Shown here: one piece after another, positions 9,592-19,832 of the stretch | Numbering within the stretch: the first letter of the stretch is position 1 | How the letters are laid out: every line of letters starts with the position of its first letter | Assembly: GCA_029891385.1 (NCBI GenBank) | Contig: CM057233.1 | Location: 48,934,063-48,998,062 of the forward strand | Direction: 5' to 3' | DNA from: Erythroxylum novogranatense | Lineage: Eukaryota; Streptophyta; Magnoliopsida; Malpighiales; Erythroxylaceae | Length of the DNA stretch: 64,000 bases | Position numbers and translations under genes: made by a program | Notes under the pieces: generated by a model | Databases searched by the model: none | Told to the model about the DNA's origin: nothing | Seen by the model: the letters and a program-made list of their open reading frames with translations, nothing else

Positions 9592-11956
9592 TTGCTCTAC
9601 ACAATGGAAGCAGCTATGATTTATGGAAGACATGTGAACTTTGAGTCACTAAGAAGAGACGGCATGGATGTAGAACCAGAAATCATAAGAGCTGGTTGGA
9701 GGAACTTCTTCCAGACGCAAGAACCTGTATACACCAATGAGGTATATGAGTTTTGGAAGAACGCTCAACTAGTAGACAACACCATCGTATCTTCTGTAGA
9801 TAGAATATCTGTTGTTGTGACAAAGGAGCTTATAAAGAAGGTGATCGATTGTCCATCGGTTGGTGAGAAACTGTCTACCAAGGCCGGATGGATGTCCCAA
9901 GTCTGTACGAAGGAAGAAGATATCAGGAGGCAACTATATGGCACAAATGATTCAAGGGAGAGGAAGACATCCAATTTGATTCCAAAGGCTAGGATGCTTC
10001 ACGCAATTTTGTTTAATTGCATTCTACCCAGAGTTGGTTCAAGACATTTGGTGACCACCCTGGATGAACAATGTCTGTTCTACCTATTGAATCGAAATCC
10101 CATAGATTTACCCTTCTTGATCCTTCATTATATGATTAAGGGGATAAAGGATTCAACTAGTTATCCTTATGGTATGCTTCTGACGAGGATTTTTAAGGAA
10201 TCTGGTATTCGTCTGCACCAAGGAAATAGAAGAATTGTTCCTGTGAAGAGCAAGATCAATGCACACACAATACAACGAATGGGTCTGAGCACAGTAGACA
10301 AAGACCAAGCCGACTCTTCAAGGAAGTCAAGAACTGAGGGGGAACACGTATTGAAGAAGACTCCCGCTCCAAGTTCTCAATCTCCAGTGAGTACCAGATC
10401 GCCTGCGGATGAACTAAGGAGAGTGTTAGGAAGACCTCTCATGAAACAGGAGAGTCCTCATCTCAAAGAAAGCCAATCCCAAAGGACAGAACAAAGTGCG
10501 CCAAAAAGACGAGGAGAAAGTCTTTTGAGCGAAGTCGTGAAGAAAGCAAAGAGATCACCGAGGATTAGGACTCTGAGGCAACAAGAAGAAAAGATTGCCA
10601 GAGAACAGAGTCGAGAAGAAACCTCTCAATCTTATGCACCCAGAGCCACAAGATCCTTAGTCTCTATTCTGGAAGATGATACGACCAGAAAATCCAAAGA
10701 GACGGAGAGGAAGAGAAAATCAAAATCTGAGAGAGGAAAATCTCCAGCAAAGAAATCGGAAGACCGATCAAGGTAAGCAAAGACTAAAAAGGTTAGTCGA
10801 AAGAAGAACATTTCAACTGCTGAGGAAGTTAGTCAACAGAAAGAAACTATTGATGCTATTCAAGAAGAAACAAATCGAGCAAGATATACGCCAGAAACCC
10901 TATTGTTCAACAGGGGGAACCAGTGGAGGAAAGCACGGTTCAGGAAACACCTATTGCTCAACAGGAAGAGCTAGTAGAGGAAAGCCCGGATCAGGTGACT
11001 CCTACTGAAGCACATCAAGAGGCAACAACAGTATCAGATTCGGATGATGATAAACCGTGTCTGATGGTATATAACTACCATAAGTTTTTGAGGAAATAGA
11101 AGTTGAAGATCAAAATGGTGGAAGTAGTTACCAGACAAAGGACTGCTATTGCAATCGGTGTTCAACCAGTGAAGAAGATAGTAGCTGTGGTACAACCTAT
11201 GGTGATTAATTGTAACACATGGGAGTTACTCAAAGAAGATGAAAAGATCTTCTATGATACTTTGGGATTTGCTGCTACAATGCCATATCCTTCAAAACGT
11301 CCCTGCCAACCATGTACTATTTTCCCACTCACAAAGAACACAGAGATAATGGTTGCACCAGATATACAGCCAAGATATCCACTAGATTTTACTAGGGGGA
11401 AGTTAAAATTATTTCCTGAAGATGATGCTAGTAATAATCTGTCCGCAGATCAGATTGCAGAAGAAGTGCGAAGAATTGACGAGGCATGCACTCCTGCACA
11501 GAATCCAGATAAAGCGAGCAGCAGCTATACTAATAAGGAGGAAGACTGTCCAGTAGGGGGAAGAATAAGAACAGGAACATTTATTGAGTTCCTTGTTCGA
11601 TAGCTTCTACGATAGCCCTTTGTCTAATACACTCGCCTATACAAACACAAGCAATACCCTACGAAGGAAGATAGATTCGATGTCTTTTCGTTCCTTTTGA
11701 CTTAAATCTTCCTGAAGCTGAAACGTTCATTCGTCCACCTATCTTTGAGATCAATGAAGACTACATTCCATCCTCTGATGCTTACACTACTTCAATTCCC
11801 TTCACTCCTCCATCAGCAGATACTGATCAAGCCTCCTCATCGGTTGATCCACCAAATGAAGTTAGCATATTATGTGGTGAACTCAACGACATGAAGGAGA
11901 CGGTGAATGATCTGAAAAAGATGATGGAAGAACTGCTGAAGATCCATAATCATTAA
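9592..11956 (+). pseudogene. Sirevirus-type extra (envelope-position) gene, decayed
   Basis: Starts at ATG 9592 or, with better context, 9604 (MEAAMIYGRHVNFESL). The first 394 residues are open: a globular Trp- and Leu-rich N-terminal part (about residues 1-220), then a basic, Ser/Arg-rich part. TAA at 10774-10776 stops it. Reading on in the same frame and then shifting gives a 17-residue tandem repeat (PIVQQGEPVEES / PIAQQEELVEES, about 10895-11010), an acidic stretch, a TAG at 11097, a further conserved block (NTWELLKEDEKIFYDTLGF; YPSKRPCQPCTIFPLTKN), more frameshifts near 11595, and a C-terminal coiled coil (LNDMKETVNDLKKMMEELLK) ending TAA 11954-11956. Gene position and the coiled-coil end match the extra gene of Sireviruses, sometimes called envelope-like. 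I see no signal peptide or convincing membrane span in it, so an envelope role is not supported here. Confidence 0.65.
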
Positions 11957-11975
11957 TCATTTTTTATTATAACAA

Positions 11976-12152
11976 ATAGGGGGAGAGCAGGAAAAGAAGA
12001 AAATGAACAGAAAAGGAGAGGATGTTCAGACAAAGAAGGTGTGACCACAACAGATGAAGAAAGGAAGAAGATAAGTTTTGTTTTACTTTGCAACATCTCA
12101 GAATTTTGTTTTCTTTTCTTGTATATAATTTGTTATACTCAAAAGGGGAGAT
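11976..12152 (+). other. Purine tracts before copia 3' LTR
   Basis: AATAGGGGGAGAGCAGG at 11976 is followed by a long purine-rich stretch (AAAAGAAGAAAATG...), and the functional polypurine tract AAAAGGGGAGA is at 12141-12151 directly before the LTR. Duplicated purine tracts upstream of the 3' LTR are described for Sireviruses. The tract primes plus-strand DNA synthesis. Confidence 0.75.
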
Positions 12153-13241
12153 TGTTAAGTCAAAATGACTTTACATAAATATGATTTTGATGTATAACAA
12201 AAGAGATCAAATACAAAGAAAACAAAATGCATTTAAGTCGGACACGCATTTAACTCGCATACGCATTTAAGTCGGAAATGATTTAACTCGCATACGCATT
12301 TAAGTTGAAATAATCAAGTCAAACATGCATTTAAGTTGAAATAATCAAGTCGAAATGCATTTAATTAAGTCAACATGCATTTAAGTTGAAACAGTTAAAG
12401 TCAACACGCATTTAAGACTAAATGCATAATGAAAGACGCAGATGCAAAGCAAATAAAGACACAGACGCAGATGCAAAGCAGACGCAGACGCAGACGCAAA
12501 TACAAAAGTAGACGCAGACGCAGAAAAGAAGAAGACGCAAGAGTCAGTTCGAGTTAGTTACAGAACTCAACTGATTAACCGTTTCTTTAAAGATTCAAGA
12601 TTCAAGATTCAAGAATCAAGAAGCAGTTGAAGACGAAGGCTATAAATACAAGTCGAAGTCGAAGATTGAAAAGTTACACAAAAAAGTGATATACACAAAG
12701 ATTTACAACAAGTTACATACGTATAGATACTTACACAAAAAATAGCGAGAAAAATTACTACGTGAAAAAGTGATTTAGCTGAGTGCTATTTTTCTGTAAC
12801 AAAGTGTTCAAATATTTTTCTGAGAAGAAAAGTTGTACAGATAGCCTGCAGAGGCTAAGTTTGAAAGAATACTAGTTGTAGAGACCTGAAGAGGCTCGTG
12901 AAAGAATACTTGTAACGATTGAAGAGATAGTGAAATCTCAGAAGAAACTCTGAGGACTGGACGTAGCCTACGGTTTGGGGTGAACCAAGATAAATCTTCG
13001 TGTCTACCACTCTTACTCTCTATCTCTATTTTAGTTTCAATTTTATCATTACTTACTTTTTATATACACAGTATTGAAAAGTTTGATTAATCAGAATCTA
13101 TAAAAAATTATGTAAAGAATTTTATTTCTAACAAATAGTTCTGAAAAGATTTATAAAAAGGGGAATACACAATTCAACCCCCCCTTCTCGTGCATTCTAA
13201 TATCGTTTTCTAACTGTTGTATTAATGTGTGATTCACTTCA
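12153..13241 (+). repeat. Copia 3' LTR
   Basis: Starts TGTTAAGTCAAAATG after the purine tract and ends CACTTCA before the CACTC duplication. Aligns with 3550-4594 throughout; it has additional copies of the GCATTTAAGTCG-like repeat at 12230-12420 and scattered, mostly transition differences. TATA box at 12641-12648. Confidence 0.93.
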
Positions 13242-13246
13242 CACTC
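13242..13246 (+). other. Target-site duplication, right (CACTC)
   Basis: Matches 3545-3549 exactly; marks the right end of the copia insertion. Confidence 0.92.
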
Positions 13247-13288
13247 AGCAAAAAATGACAAAAGCTAACTTAGAGAACCAATTCGCGG

Positions 13289-13307
13289 TTCCCCGACAAC
13301 GGTGCCA
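13289..13307 (-). other. Primer binding site of Athila-like element, minus strand
   Basis: Read on the minus strand this is TGGCACCGTTGTCGGGGAA, two changes from TGGCGCCGTTGCCGGGGAA, the tRNA-Asp-type primer site known from Athila and related Ty3/gypsy elements. It fixes the orientation: LTR to the right, interior to the left. Confidence 0.75.
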
Positions 13308-13646
13308 TTTTGATCGCGGCTTTGTCGATTCGACCTTACGATCGATCCTTGGAAACCGGTCAAAATTAATTTATACCAAGGATTGCAGTGTAGGATGCAA
13401 CCTCGGGTCGTCTCACTTAATCGGAATTTAATGAAATGCACCTAAACTAGCCTATATGTCATAAAATGCAAGTGAAATCAGTGAGGAAAAAGGGGGTTTT
13501 GTTTGAAAACATTAACTACAATAAAAAGCATGTAAAAAGTATTTTAGGATTTTTGAAAATAGAAAAAGAAAATACTAAAACAAGTGATAAAATCCTCTTG
13601 AAAACGAGCTTTGGCTATCACAGTTCAAAACTAAGTGTGAATGGTA

Positions 13647-14045
13647 AACCTTAAAGAACTCACTTTAAGTCCAGGGTCTTAATTAATGGACTCCTGTCAC
13701 TCTCGACTCCATTTCTCAAGACCCCATTAAGTGCTCTTGAGCCTCAAAACCTTAAAGGACTCTTTAAGTCCAGGATCTTGATCAATGAATTCCATTTCTC
13801 AAGATCCCGTTAAGCTCATCTTAGTGTGTGCGGTGGGATTAGAAATCACTAAGTTTGAATGGTAAACCTTAAAGAACTATCTTTAAGTCCAGGGTCTTAA
13901 TTAATGGACTCCTGTCACTCTCGACTCCATTTCTCAAGACCCCATTGAGTGCTCTTGAGCCTCAGAACCTTAAAGGATTCTTTAAGTCCAAGGCTTTAAT
14001 CAATGAACTCCATTGCTTAAAACCTTGTTAAAAGCATCTTAGTGT
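13647..14045 (-). repeat. Tandem repeat, ~101/117-bp units in a 218-bp higher-order pattern
   Basis: Units starting AACCTTAAAG lie at 13647, 13748, 13865 and 13966. Units 1 and 3 are most alike, as are 2 and 4, so a two-unit block was duplicated. Each carries the words TTTAAGTCCAGG, ATTTCTCAAGA and (alternately) TCTTAGTGTGTGCGGTGG. Located within the Athila-like LTR. Confidence 0.85.
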
Positions 14046-14805
14046 GTGCGGTGGATTTGCCAATGCAATGGGTTAAATGAAATCTAACATCAACTCAATA
14101 TCAAACACAACTAGGCAGATAAAAGAGAATCGGCAAGATCGCAAGTTGACATATATGAGACTTCATATAATTAAGCACAGAATTCTACATAAACAAACCC
14201 ACAACACCTTACATTGTTCAACGCTTAATTAAACTCTAATTAAGCAAATCTAACTGCAAAGCAATAAACCCCAACTCGGCTGATCATAACAATGTAGTTA
14301 AATTTGACAATGTAAACTACCAATCCAAACAACGCATTAAATGTCCAACATTTAACTATAATCAAATAGCTTCACTACAAATTACAAACCCTAGACCTAG
14401 GCATTTATAAATCATAGCTAAACTATAGATTAAGCTACTCCCCTTGAAAGCTCGGTGAACTCTAGCCATCACTGCATCTTCAACAGGAAAGAAATGCCAA
14501 GCCACGCATAGCAACCGGAACCTTCACAACTCGTGACGAATCTAAGCTACCATGATGGAGTCGGCAGTAAAAATGAGCAACAAAACCTATGAGAAATTAT
14601 CCCCAGGGAACCCCGAAGGGAACCCTGGGTGGTGGACGATGTTGGTCCCTCTTCTTCTCTCTTCGCTCGTCTCCCTTCTCTTTGCCGTATGTCGATCTCC
14701 AGAAGATGATGCCCGTTCTAACCTAATTTAGCAATATTTAAGGGATGGTTCACGGGTCGGGTCAGTACAGTGAGTGATTTTTCCATTTAAAGTCCGAATA
14801 CCCGT

Positions 14806-15035
14806 TTGGACGTCGCGGCGTGCGAATTAATATTCGCCGCGACGTGTGCTCTGGTTTTCTCGCCACGACGTGTTGATTTGTTGACGTCGCGACGTACAAT
14901 CTGGCTTGCTTGCCGCGACGTGGGAATTGTTGACGTCGCGATGTACAATCGTGTGTTGATGCGCCGCGACGTGGGAGTTACATTTCTCCGCGACGATGCC
15001 GCGACGAGGTGATTAGTTCACGCCGCGACGTGCCT
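14806..15035 (-). repeat. CpG-rich palindrome array (CGTCGCGACG-type) in LTR
   Basis: About ten near-copies of a 10-14-base palindrome-like word (GACGTCGCGGCGTGC, CGCCGCGACGTG, GACGTCGCGACGTAC) in 230 bases, in otherwise AT-rich DNA. The same type of word recurs in the LTRs of G2, G3 and G4. Many CpG sites remain intact, others are changed to TG or CA as expected after cytosine methylation. Confidence 0.8.
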
Positions 15036-15305
15036 TAAAGACTTCATACAAACTCTTCAGATCCTTTTTGACTCCTTTTCTCCTACAATATAAAATAACA
15101 ATTTGCAGTATCAATTGTTCTTAGAAAAATTATAATGCAATTAATGTCAGTTTGTACAATTTTACTAGCAAATTGCATAAAACATAAGCTCACCGTAAGA
15201 GACTAATTTAAACACAAAAATCATGAATTAAGATTCAAAAAGTGCATTAACAACCATAAAAGTGTAGCCAATTATATATTAAACTTGGGCTCAATCACCA
15301 AACGA

Positions 15306-18185
15306 TCCACTCATAGGTTCAAACTTACTAAATTAACCTGTATGGTTCGAAAGTAACGGGGGTGAGTACACTAGGTACTCAGTGAGCAAAAAAAACATAT
15401 ATCACAAATAAAATTTGATTCATAGCAAGACAGTGTAGATAACTTATGAAATGAATATACATGACATAAAAACACATAGGCCTAGCTTATGACTCAACGT
15501 ATACTGGTTAAGAACCATATAGGCTTAACCTATTAACTCACTCATCCGGTGAACATAGGTTCTAGTTCTAGTACACAAAAGCATAAAAACATCATATGTA
15601 TAAATAAAATATCGATCGGAAAACCAATATCAGGATAAGCCAAAACAATCATGTGTGACACCACTAGTTGGCCAAGCTAATGTGCACACCCACCGATACT
15701 CAGTGTTGGTTCGACTTTCATCCGTGGTAAGACCAAACTGCAATCGACAAGAACGTCATGACCCTAGGTGATAACCTCGTCGATGTCCAGAACCTAGGTG
15801 TGGAATCACCCATGAGTCCCATAGAGAGGTGTCGACACGACGAATCTACTTTCATGTACCAACGTCAAAGGTACGACAGTTGCTTAATTAGTTGTACCTA
15901 ATACATGATTGGCCAATCGTTTTCTCACTAATCACAAAACAAATCATGTACAATTATTAAGTATAAAATCAAATAAGGCATCATGCCTTTATTTATCAGT
16001 CCAACCAATAAAATAAAACCATGCCATGGCTCTAAGCCAAAAGAGAAAAAAAACATGCAGCATACATGACTCAATTATGCATATGTAAATTCCAAAAACA
16101 TTATCCCATGAAATAAAACCCATGCTTTATACTCCAAATGCAAAGATGTTAAAAAATGTAGTTTTAGAAAATAAAACGTTGTCCCTTACAATACAAGTTT
16201 AGATTGGCGGAAAACAATATCATTTCTCAAAATACATAATAAAAGAAACAACTGCACTCCAAATGCAAAGGGTTATTAAAAACAATATCATTTATTAAAT
16301 ACCTAAGCATATTAGCATCCATTTAAAATTCAAGTCTACCACACGTTGCCTGGATTCAAAATTCACATACTGGTCATCATACTTGTCTTAGGATGTTCTA
16401 ATCCTATTTAAGAAATATGGTCTCCCCAACACACCTCAAAGAAGATATACTCTCTCTTAACTTCAACAATCCTCGGTATGAGCTCCCTAATTCATGACTC
16501 TGGAGCCTTTATACATAAAAGACATACAATGAAATTACTACTTAAAACATAAGTTTCATATTTATACATTATCACATTAGCTTCTCTTTTTCATTTTCTA
16601 AGGCATGTAATGCCTTTAATCCAAACTTACTCATCTCATAACATAATTAAGCACATTTTTATCCAAGCATATTAGGCCATTATTCATCAATCTACGCAAT
16701 TTCAAGTTTACTCTAAGTAAACATGGAAGTGTTTTCCAATGTATACCATTATAAATCCTTAAATCCTAAGCCAAGTTCACTTAGGCATTTTATCAAACAC
16801 CTAATGTGCACGATTTACAAGTCACATTTTCAAGACTTTATCATAATAATTCATGCTCCTATCATGCCATATAGTAAATGCTTCCAATCAATGACACATT
16901 CCACTACTCCATTCCAACCAATTTCCTTCATTTAAGCTACATTTTTTCAATTGTATAACTCATGACATTAATCCATCTCTTCTCCATCATTTCGAGCTAA
17001 ACTTAACCAAAACACATCTTCTTCATTCGTCATCATCAATTCACATCATACATGTATAATTAACACCATAGGATTCATTTAGACCATCAATTTCAAAAGA
17101 TATTCAAAAATTTGCAAACTTTCACCTAAAGGGGACAATTTCGGTTTTGACTTAAAGAACCCTCTCCATGACACATTGTATTCATCTAAACGATGTTTCA
17201 TTCATATTCAATCATGGAGAACAACATATCTTAACTCCAAACTCAAAATCATAATGTAGACAGAGATGAGAAAATTTACCTAAACCTTCCTTTGATGATA
17301 TCTTCAAATCCTTTGAGATTTTCTAAACTCTAATGATAGATTTGAGTTCCTTGACCCCAAATTAGCTTAGAACACCTTGATTGAGGTTGAAGAATCAAAA
17401 AGAAGGGGGAATTTTGATGATGGCCAAAACTTCCTCTTCTTCCTCTCTTTTCTCCATTCTTCTCCTTTCTTTTAATTAAAACGAAGTGTTTTAAGTCTTT
17501 TGTAATGGGGTGCACAACCTTACATGGTGAAGGGTCTAGAATATTGACCCCTCTTTGACCAAAATATGGTGAAATTACCTTTTTACCCATAGGTTGTATG
17601 AAAGTACCATTTTACCCTCCAATTTTTCTTAAATTTGCAATTTAGCCCAAAATTTGGGAATCACCAAAACTTTTACTTTCATTTTGGTCCTTGGACTTTT
17701 GAAAATTGTAATTAAACCCCTTAACTTTATAAAATTACACATTAATCCTCCAAGAATTGAAAAATTACATTTAAGTCCTTTGACTTTTAACAATTTGTAA
17801 ATAAGCCCTTATGTACATCAACTTTTCCAATTAAGCTTTCTAAGTGTCCAATAAGTCTATAAATCATGTCTAATCACCTCTAAGGCATTAGAACACATTT
17901 AATTTAACCACCATGGTCATATCCATCCAATGGACTCAGTTTTTGACACGTGAAAGCTTATATGTCGGAAATCTTTAAGTTTATACGTCAGAAATCTCCA
18001 AGATTTCACATACTGATAAACTCTAAGTTCATGTAAGGGCATATAACATTATAAATCATTGGCATACGTACCAAAAGGATTCAAATTCATCTTCAAAATC
18101 ATATACAACCATGTATATATCAATATATAGTAGTATCTCCAAATACAAAACAATTACCGAAGGGCCTAGAAAGTTTGGCATTACA
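15306..18185 (-). repeat. Family A LTR, left copy (3' LTR on minus strand), truncated
   Basis: On the minus strand it starts TGTAATGCCAAACTTTC at 18185, directly after a purine-containing tract (minus CTTTTGAGGAGGCGAGGAAC, 18205 to 18186). It ends at 15306, where homology to the other copy stops. Contains donor-like GTAAATT (17279, minus), an acceptor-like CAG (15338-15340, minus) and hairpin 15364-15380. An 86-codon minus frame at 17330-17590 lies here and in the other copy; it is LTR leader sequence, not a gene I recognise. Confidence 0.75.
15338..17279 (-). other. Predicted LTR leader intron, family A left copy
   Basis: Minus strand: GGTTTAG|GTAAATTTT after a purine-rich GGAGAAGAATGGAG stretch, to ACCATACAG|GTTAATTT, about 1.94 kb. 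Just before the acceptor are CACTGAG, the stem GAGTAC-CTAGT-GTACTC and ACCCCC. Inferred by comparison with the other LTR families; no RNA evidence. Confidence 0.4.
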
Positions 18186-19449
18186 GTTCCTCGCCTCCTC
18201 AAAAGAGTTTCTTCCTTGAAACTCCTAAGTCGAGAACATAAATAAATGGGGTTATTGATGTCTCATAGTATCCTCAAGTTTCCCTATTATCTCCTTAACC
18301 ATCAAGCTAACCTAACCTTATGTGCAATGTTTACATCCTTTTCTTCCTAATATTCCTTTATGAACAAGCTGACTCCTTTTAATCATAACTCTCTCTAAAA
18401 AAATCCAATTTCCATGATTCTTATACCCCTTGAAAGTAAACTTCAATTAATCTTAACATATCCATAAATTACACAAAAGTATCTCTCTTTAAAATATAAT
18501 CTCCATCCAAATTATGTACTATTTCTGGTAAGAAACAAATTGGCAACCGATACTCAACTGTCAATAAATGATTATCAATACATCTCCTAACAAAAACATT
18601 TCACAGAAGCATTAATAAGACATCAATAATCATTTTTTATGTTTTACAGTTTCACTAATTCAGACTTTAAGGCCCTCAAAAATCAGGAAATAATAGAAGG
18701 TTCCTGCATAGGGGTCTATCACAAGCAGTATTAGGGAAACAAGTATAACTCAAGATGTAGTCACTATTTTATCAATCCACTTTCACAAAGGTCAAGTTAA
18801 GATGTATATCTTCAACTTTCACTCTTTTAGTTTCTTCAAATTCGTTCTCTAAGGATATGAAAAATAGTTCGAAAGAGAAAGATGAAATTGGAACCAGAAT
18901 TTCAACTTACCTTGATAACTTCTTTCCTTCTACTTTTTTCCCTTCTCTTCTCATTTTCATTTTTCTCTCTCTTCTAACCTTATGGTAGACCTGCACTCTT
19001 ACTTATATTTCCTTCTCATCCATTTTCTCTAGAAAATTTAAAAAGGTTGAACTAATCCATGTGTCACAATTTCATTGGTCCATGTGTCCCTTTTTTTAGG
19101 CTCCACATGTCACTCATTTTAAGGCTCCACATGTCACTCATTTTAAGGCTACACATTTCACCATTTGTAAAGCTACACATGTCAATATTATAAAGTGCCA
19201 TTTGTCACAAACTTAAAGGGCTACTTGTCACAATTATACTCAAGCCACTTGTCATCCATTTAACTGAGCCATTTGTCACTTATTCCCAATTCACTAATCA
19301 AAATCCATCAAAACAAAATTCAAGACAAAATCAATACACAATTATATCATGATTAGTAAAAACCTTTCCTACCCTGGAACATGTCAAATGAGTGTATACA
19401 CTCTCTTGCAATGTTTTCTAAAATAACTCATCTAAGTCAATCTAACATT

Positions 19450-19650
19450 TTAATCTTTTAACAATTTTAAGAGGCAGGATATTATAACTCTACCCCTTAA
19501 AAAGAATTCGTCCTCGAAATTCTTACTTGATTGATCAAATAGATGGGAGAATGCTATCTTTATAGAATTAAAGAAAAAGACATTGTTTAATAAAATAGAT
19601 AGAACTAAGCCTAGCTTATTCGATATCCCAAGCATCTCAAGGAATGTCAA
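19450..19650 (-). pseudogene. Tail of gypsy pol and purine tract, relic
   Basis: On the minus strand a 66-codon frame includes HLFDQSSKNFEDEFFLRG, closely resembling the last residues of chromovirus pol in this window (G2 and G3 end ...HLFDDSG...F.R..FF). The following minus-strand DNA, AAGGGGTAGAG then TATAATATCCTG at about 19485, looks like a polypurine tract and an LTR start with TG changed to TA. Only the extreme end of pol survives; the tract to the primer site at 19814 is about 330 bases. Confidence 0.5.
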
Positions 19651-19813
19651 TAAGTACTCTGATCGAGGTCAAAATCATTCGACCGTTAAGGATGTCAACT
19701 TAACGATCTGAGACTCAACTTCTTGACCAAAGACTTTCAGCACCCAAACTTGACTCCTAAGGCTCATGAATGTTTTGAAAATGGAAATGAAACTTTTGAA
19801 AACGTAAAAACTA

Positions 19814-19825
19814 GCTCTGATACCA
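19814..19825 (-). other. Primer binding site, minus strand
   Basis: On the minus strand TGGTATCAGAGC, the exact initiator-Met tRNA-type primer site used by many plant LTR elements. It is followed, on its 5' side, by the LTR end TTGTGACA (19833-19840). Confidence 0.8.
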
Positions 19826-19832
19826 ATTTAAT

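Larger units (their letters stand above)
3550..13241 (+). mobile_element. Complete Ty1/copia LTR retrotransposon, Sirevirus (SIRE/Maximus)-like
   Basis: A 9,692-bp insertion with TG...CA LTRs of 1,045 and 1,089 bp, a perfect CACTC target duplication, an initiator-Met tRNA-type primer site, gag, then protease-integrase-reverse transcriptase-RNase H in copia order, an extra gene in the envelope position, and a polypurine tract before the 3' LTR. Large size, a UBN2/DUF4219-type gag with a long coiled-coil extension, an additional 3' gene ending in a coiled coil and more than one purine tract before the 3' LTR are Sirevirus traits. By eye the LTRs differ by a few percent apart from repeat-length changes, so the insertion is not very recent. 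All genes carry stops or frameshifts; it could move only with outside help. Confidence 0.92.
13311..15297 (-). repeat. Athila-like Ty3/gypsy 5' LTR, minus strand
   Basis: The right-hand neighbour of the primer site. On the minus strand it would begin TGATTGAGCCCAAG (from 15297) and end GCCGCGATCA (13311), about 1,987 bp; the 13311 end is well placed by the primer site, the 15297 end is my estimate. It holds a higher-order tandem repeat (13647-14045) and a CpG-rich palindrome array (14806-15035). No open frame of interest. The rest of the element to the left appears truncated and was later split by the copia insertion. Confidence 0.55.
18186..19832 (-). other. Interior of family A composite
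   Basis: No intact gene. 18186-18260 (minus) resembles the last codons and purine tract that precede gypsy 3' LTRs. 18900-19300 has repeated phrases meaning 'CCACATGTCAC' and 'CCATTTGTCAC' (a degenerate ~25-30-bp repeat, 19070-19290). Around 19470-19520 a second pol-end/purine-tract/LTR-start signature appears (see separate entry). The remainder is AT-rich without recognisable content. Confidence 0.5.

Noticed and set aside
9592..10776. Naming the extra copia gene an envelope protein
   Set aside because: No signal peptide, fusion peptide or membrane span could be read; only its position supports the label.
13647..14045. Possible CRISPR array because of regular repeats
   Set aside because: Units are long, unequal and without unique spacers; eukaryotic LTR context.
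17330..17590. 86-codon minus-strand frame, nearly identical at 22287-22547
   Set aside because: It is preserved only because it lies in the two copies of one LTR. It crosses the purine-rich leader, has no family resemblance, and the copies carry no sign of protein-level constraint.
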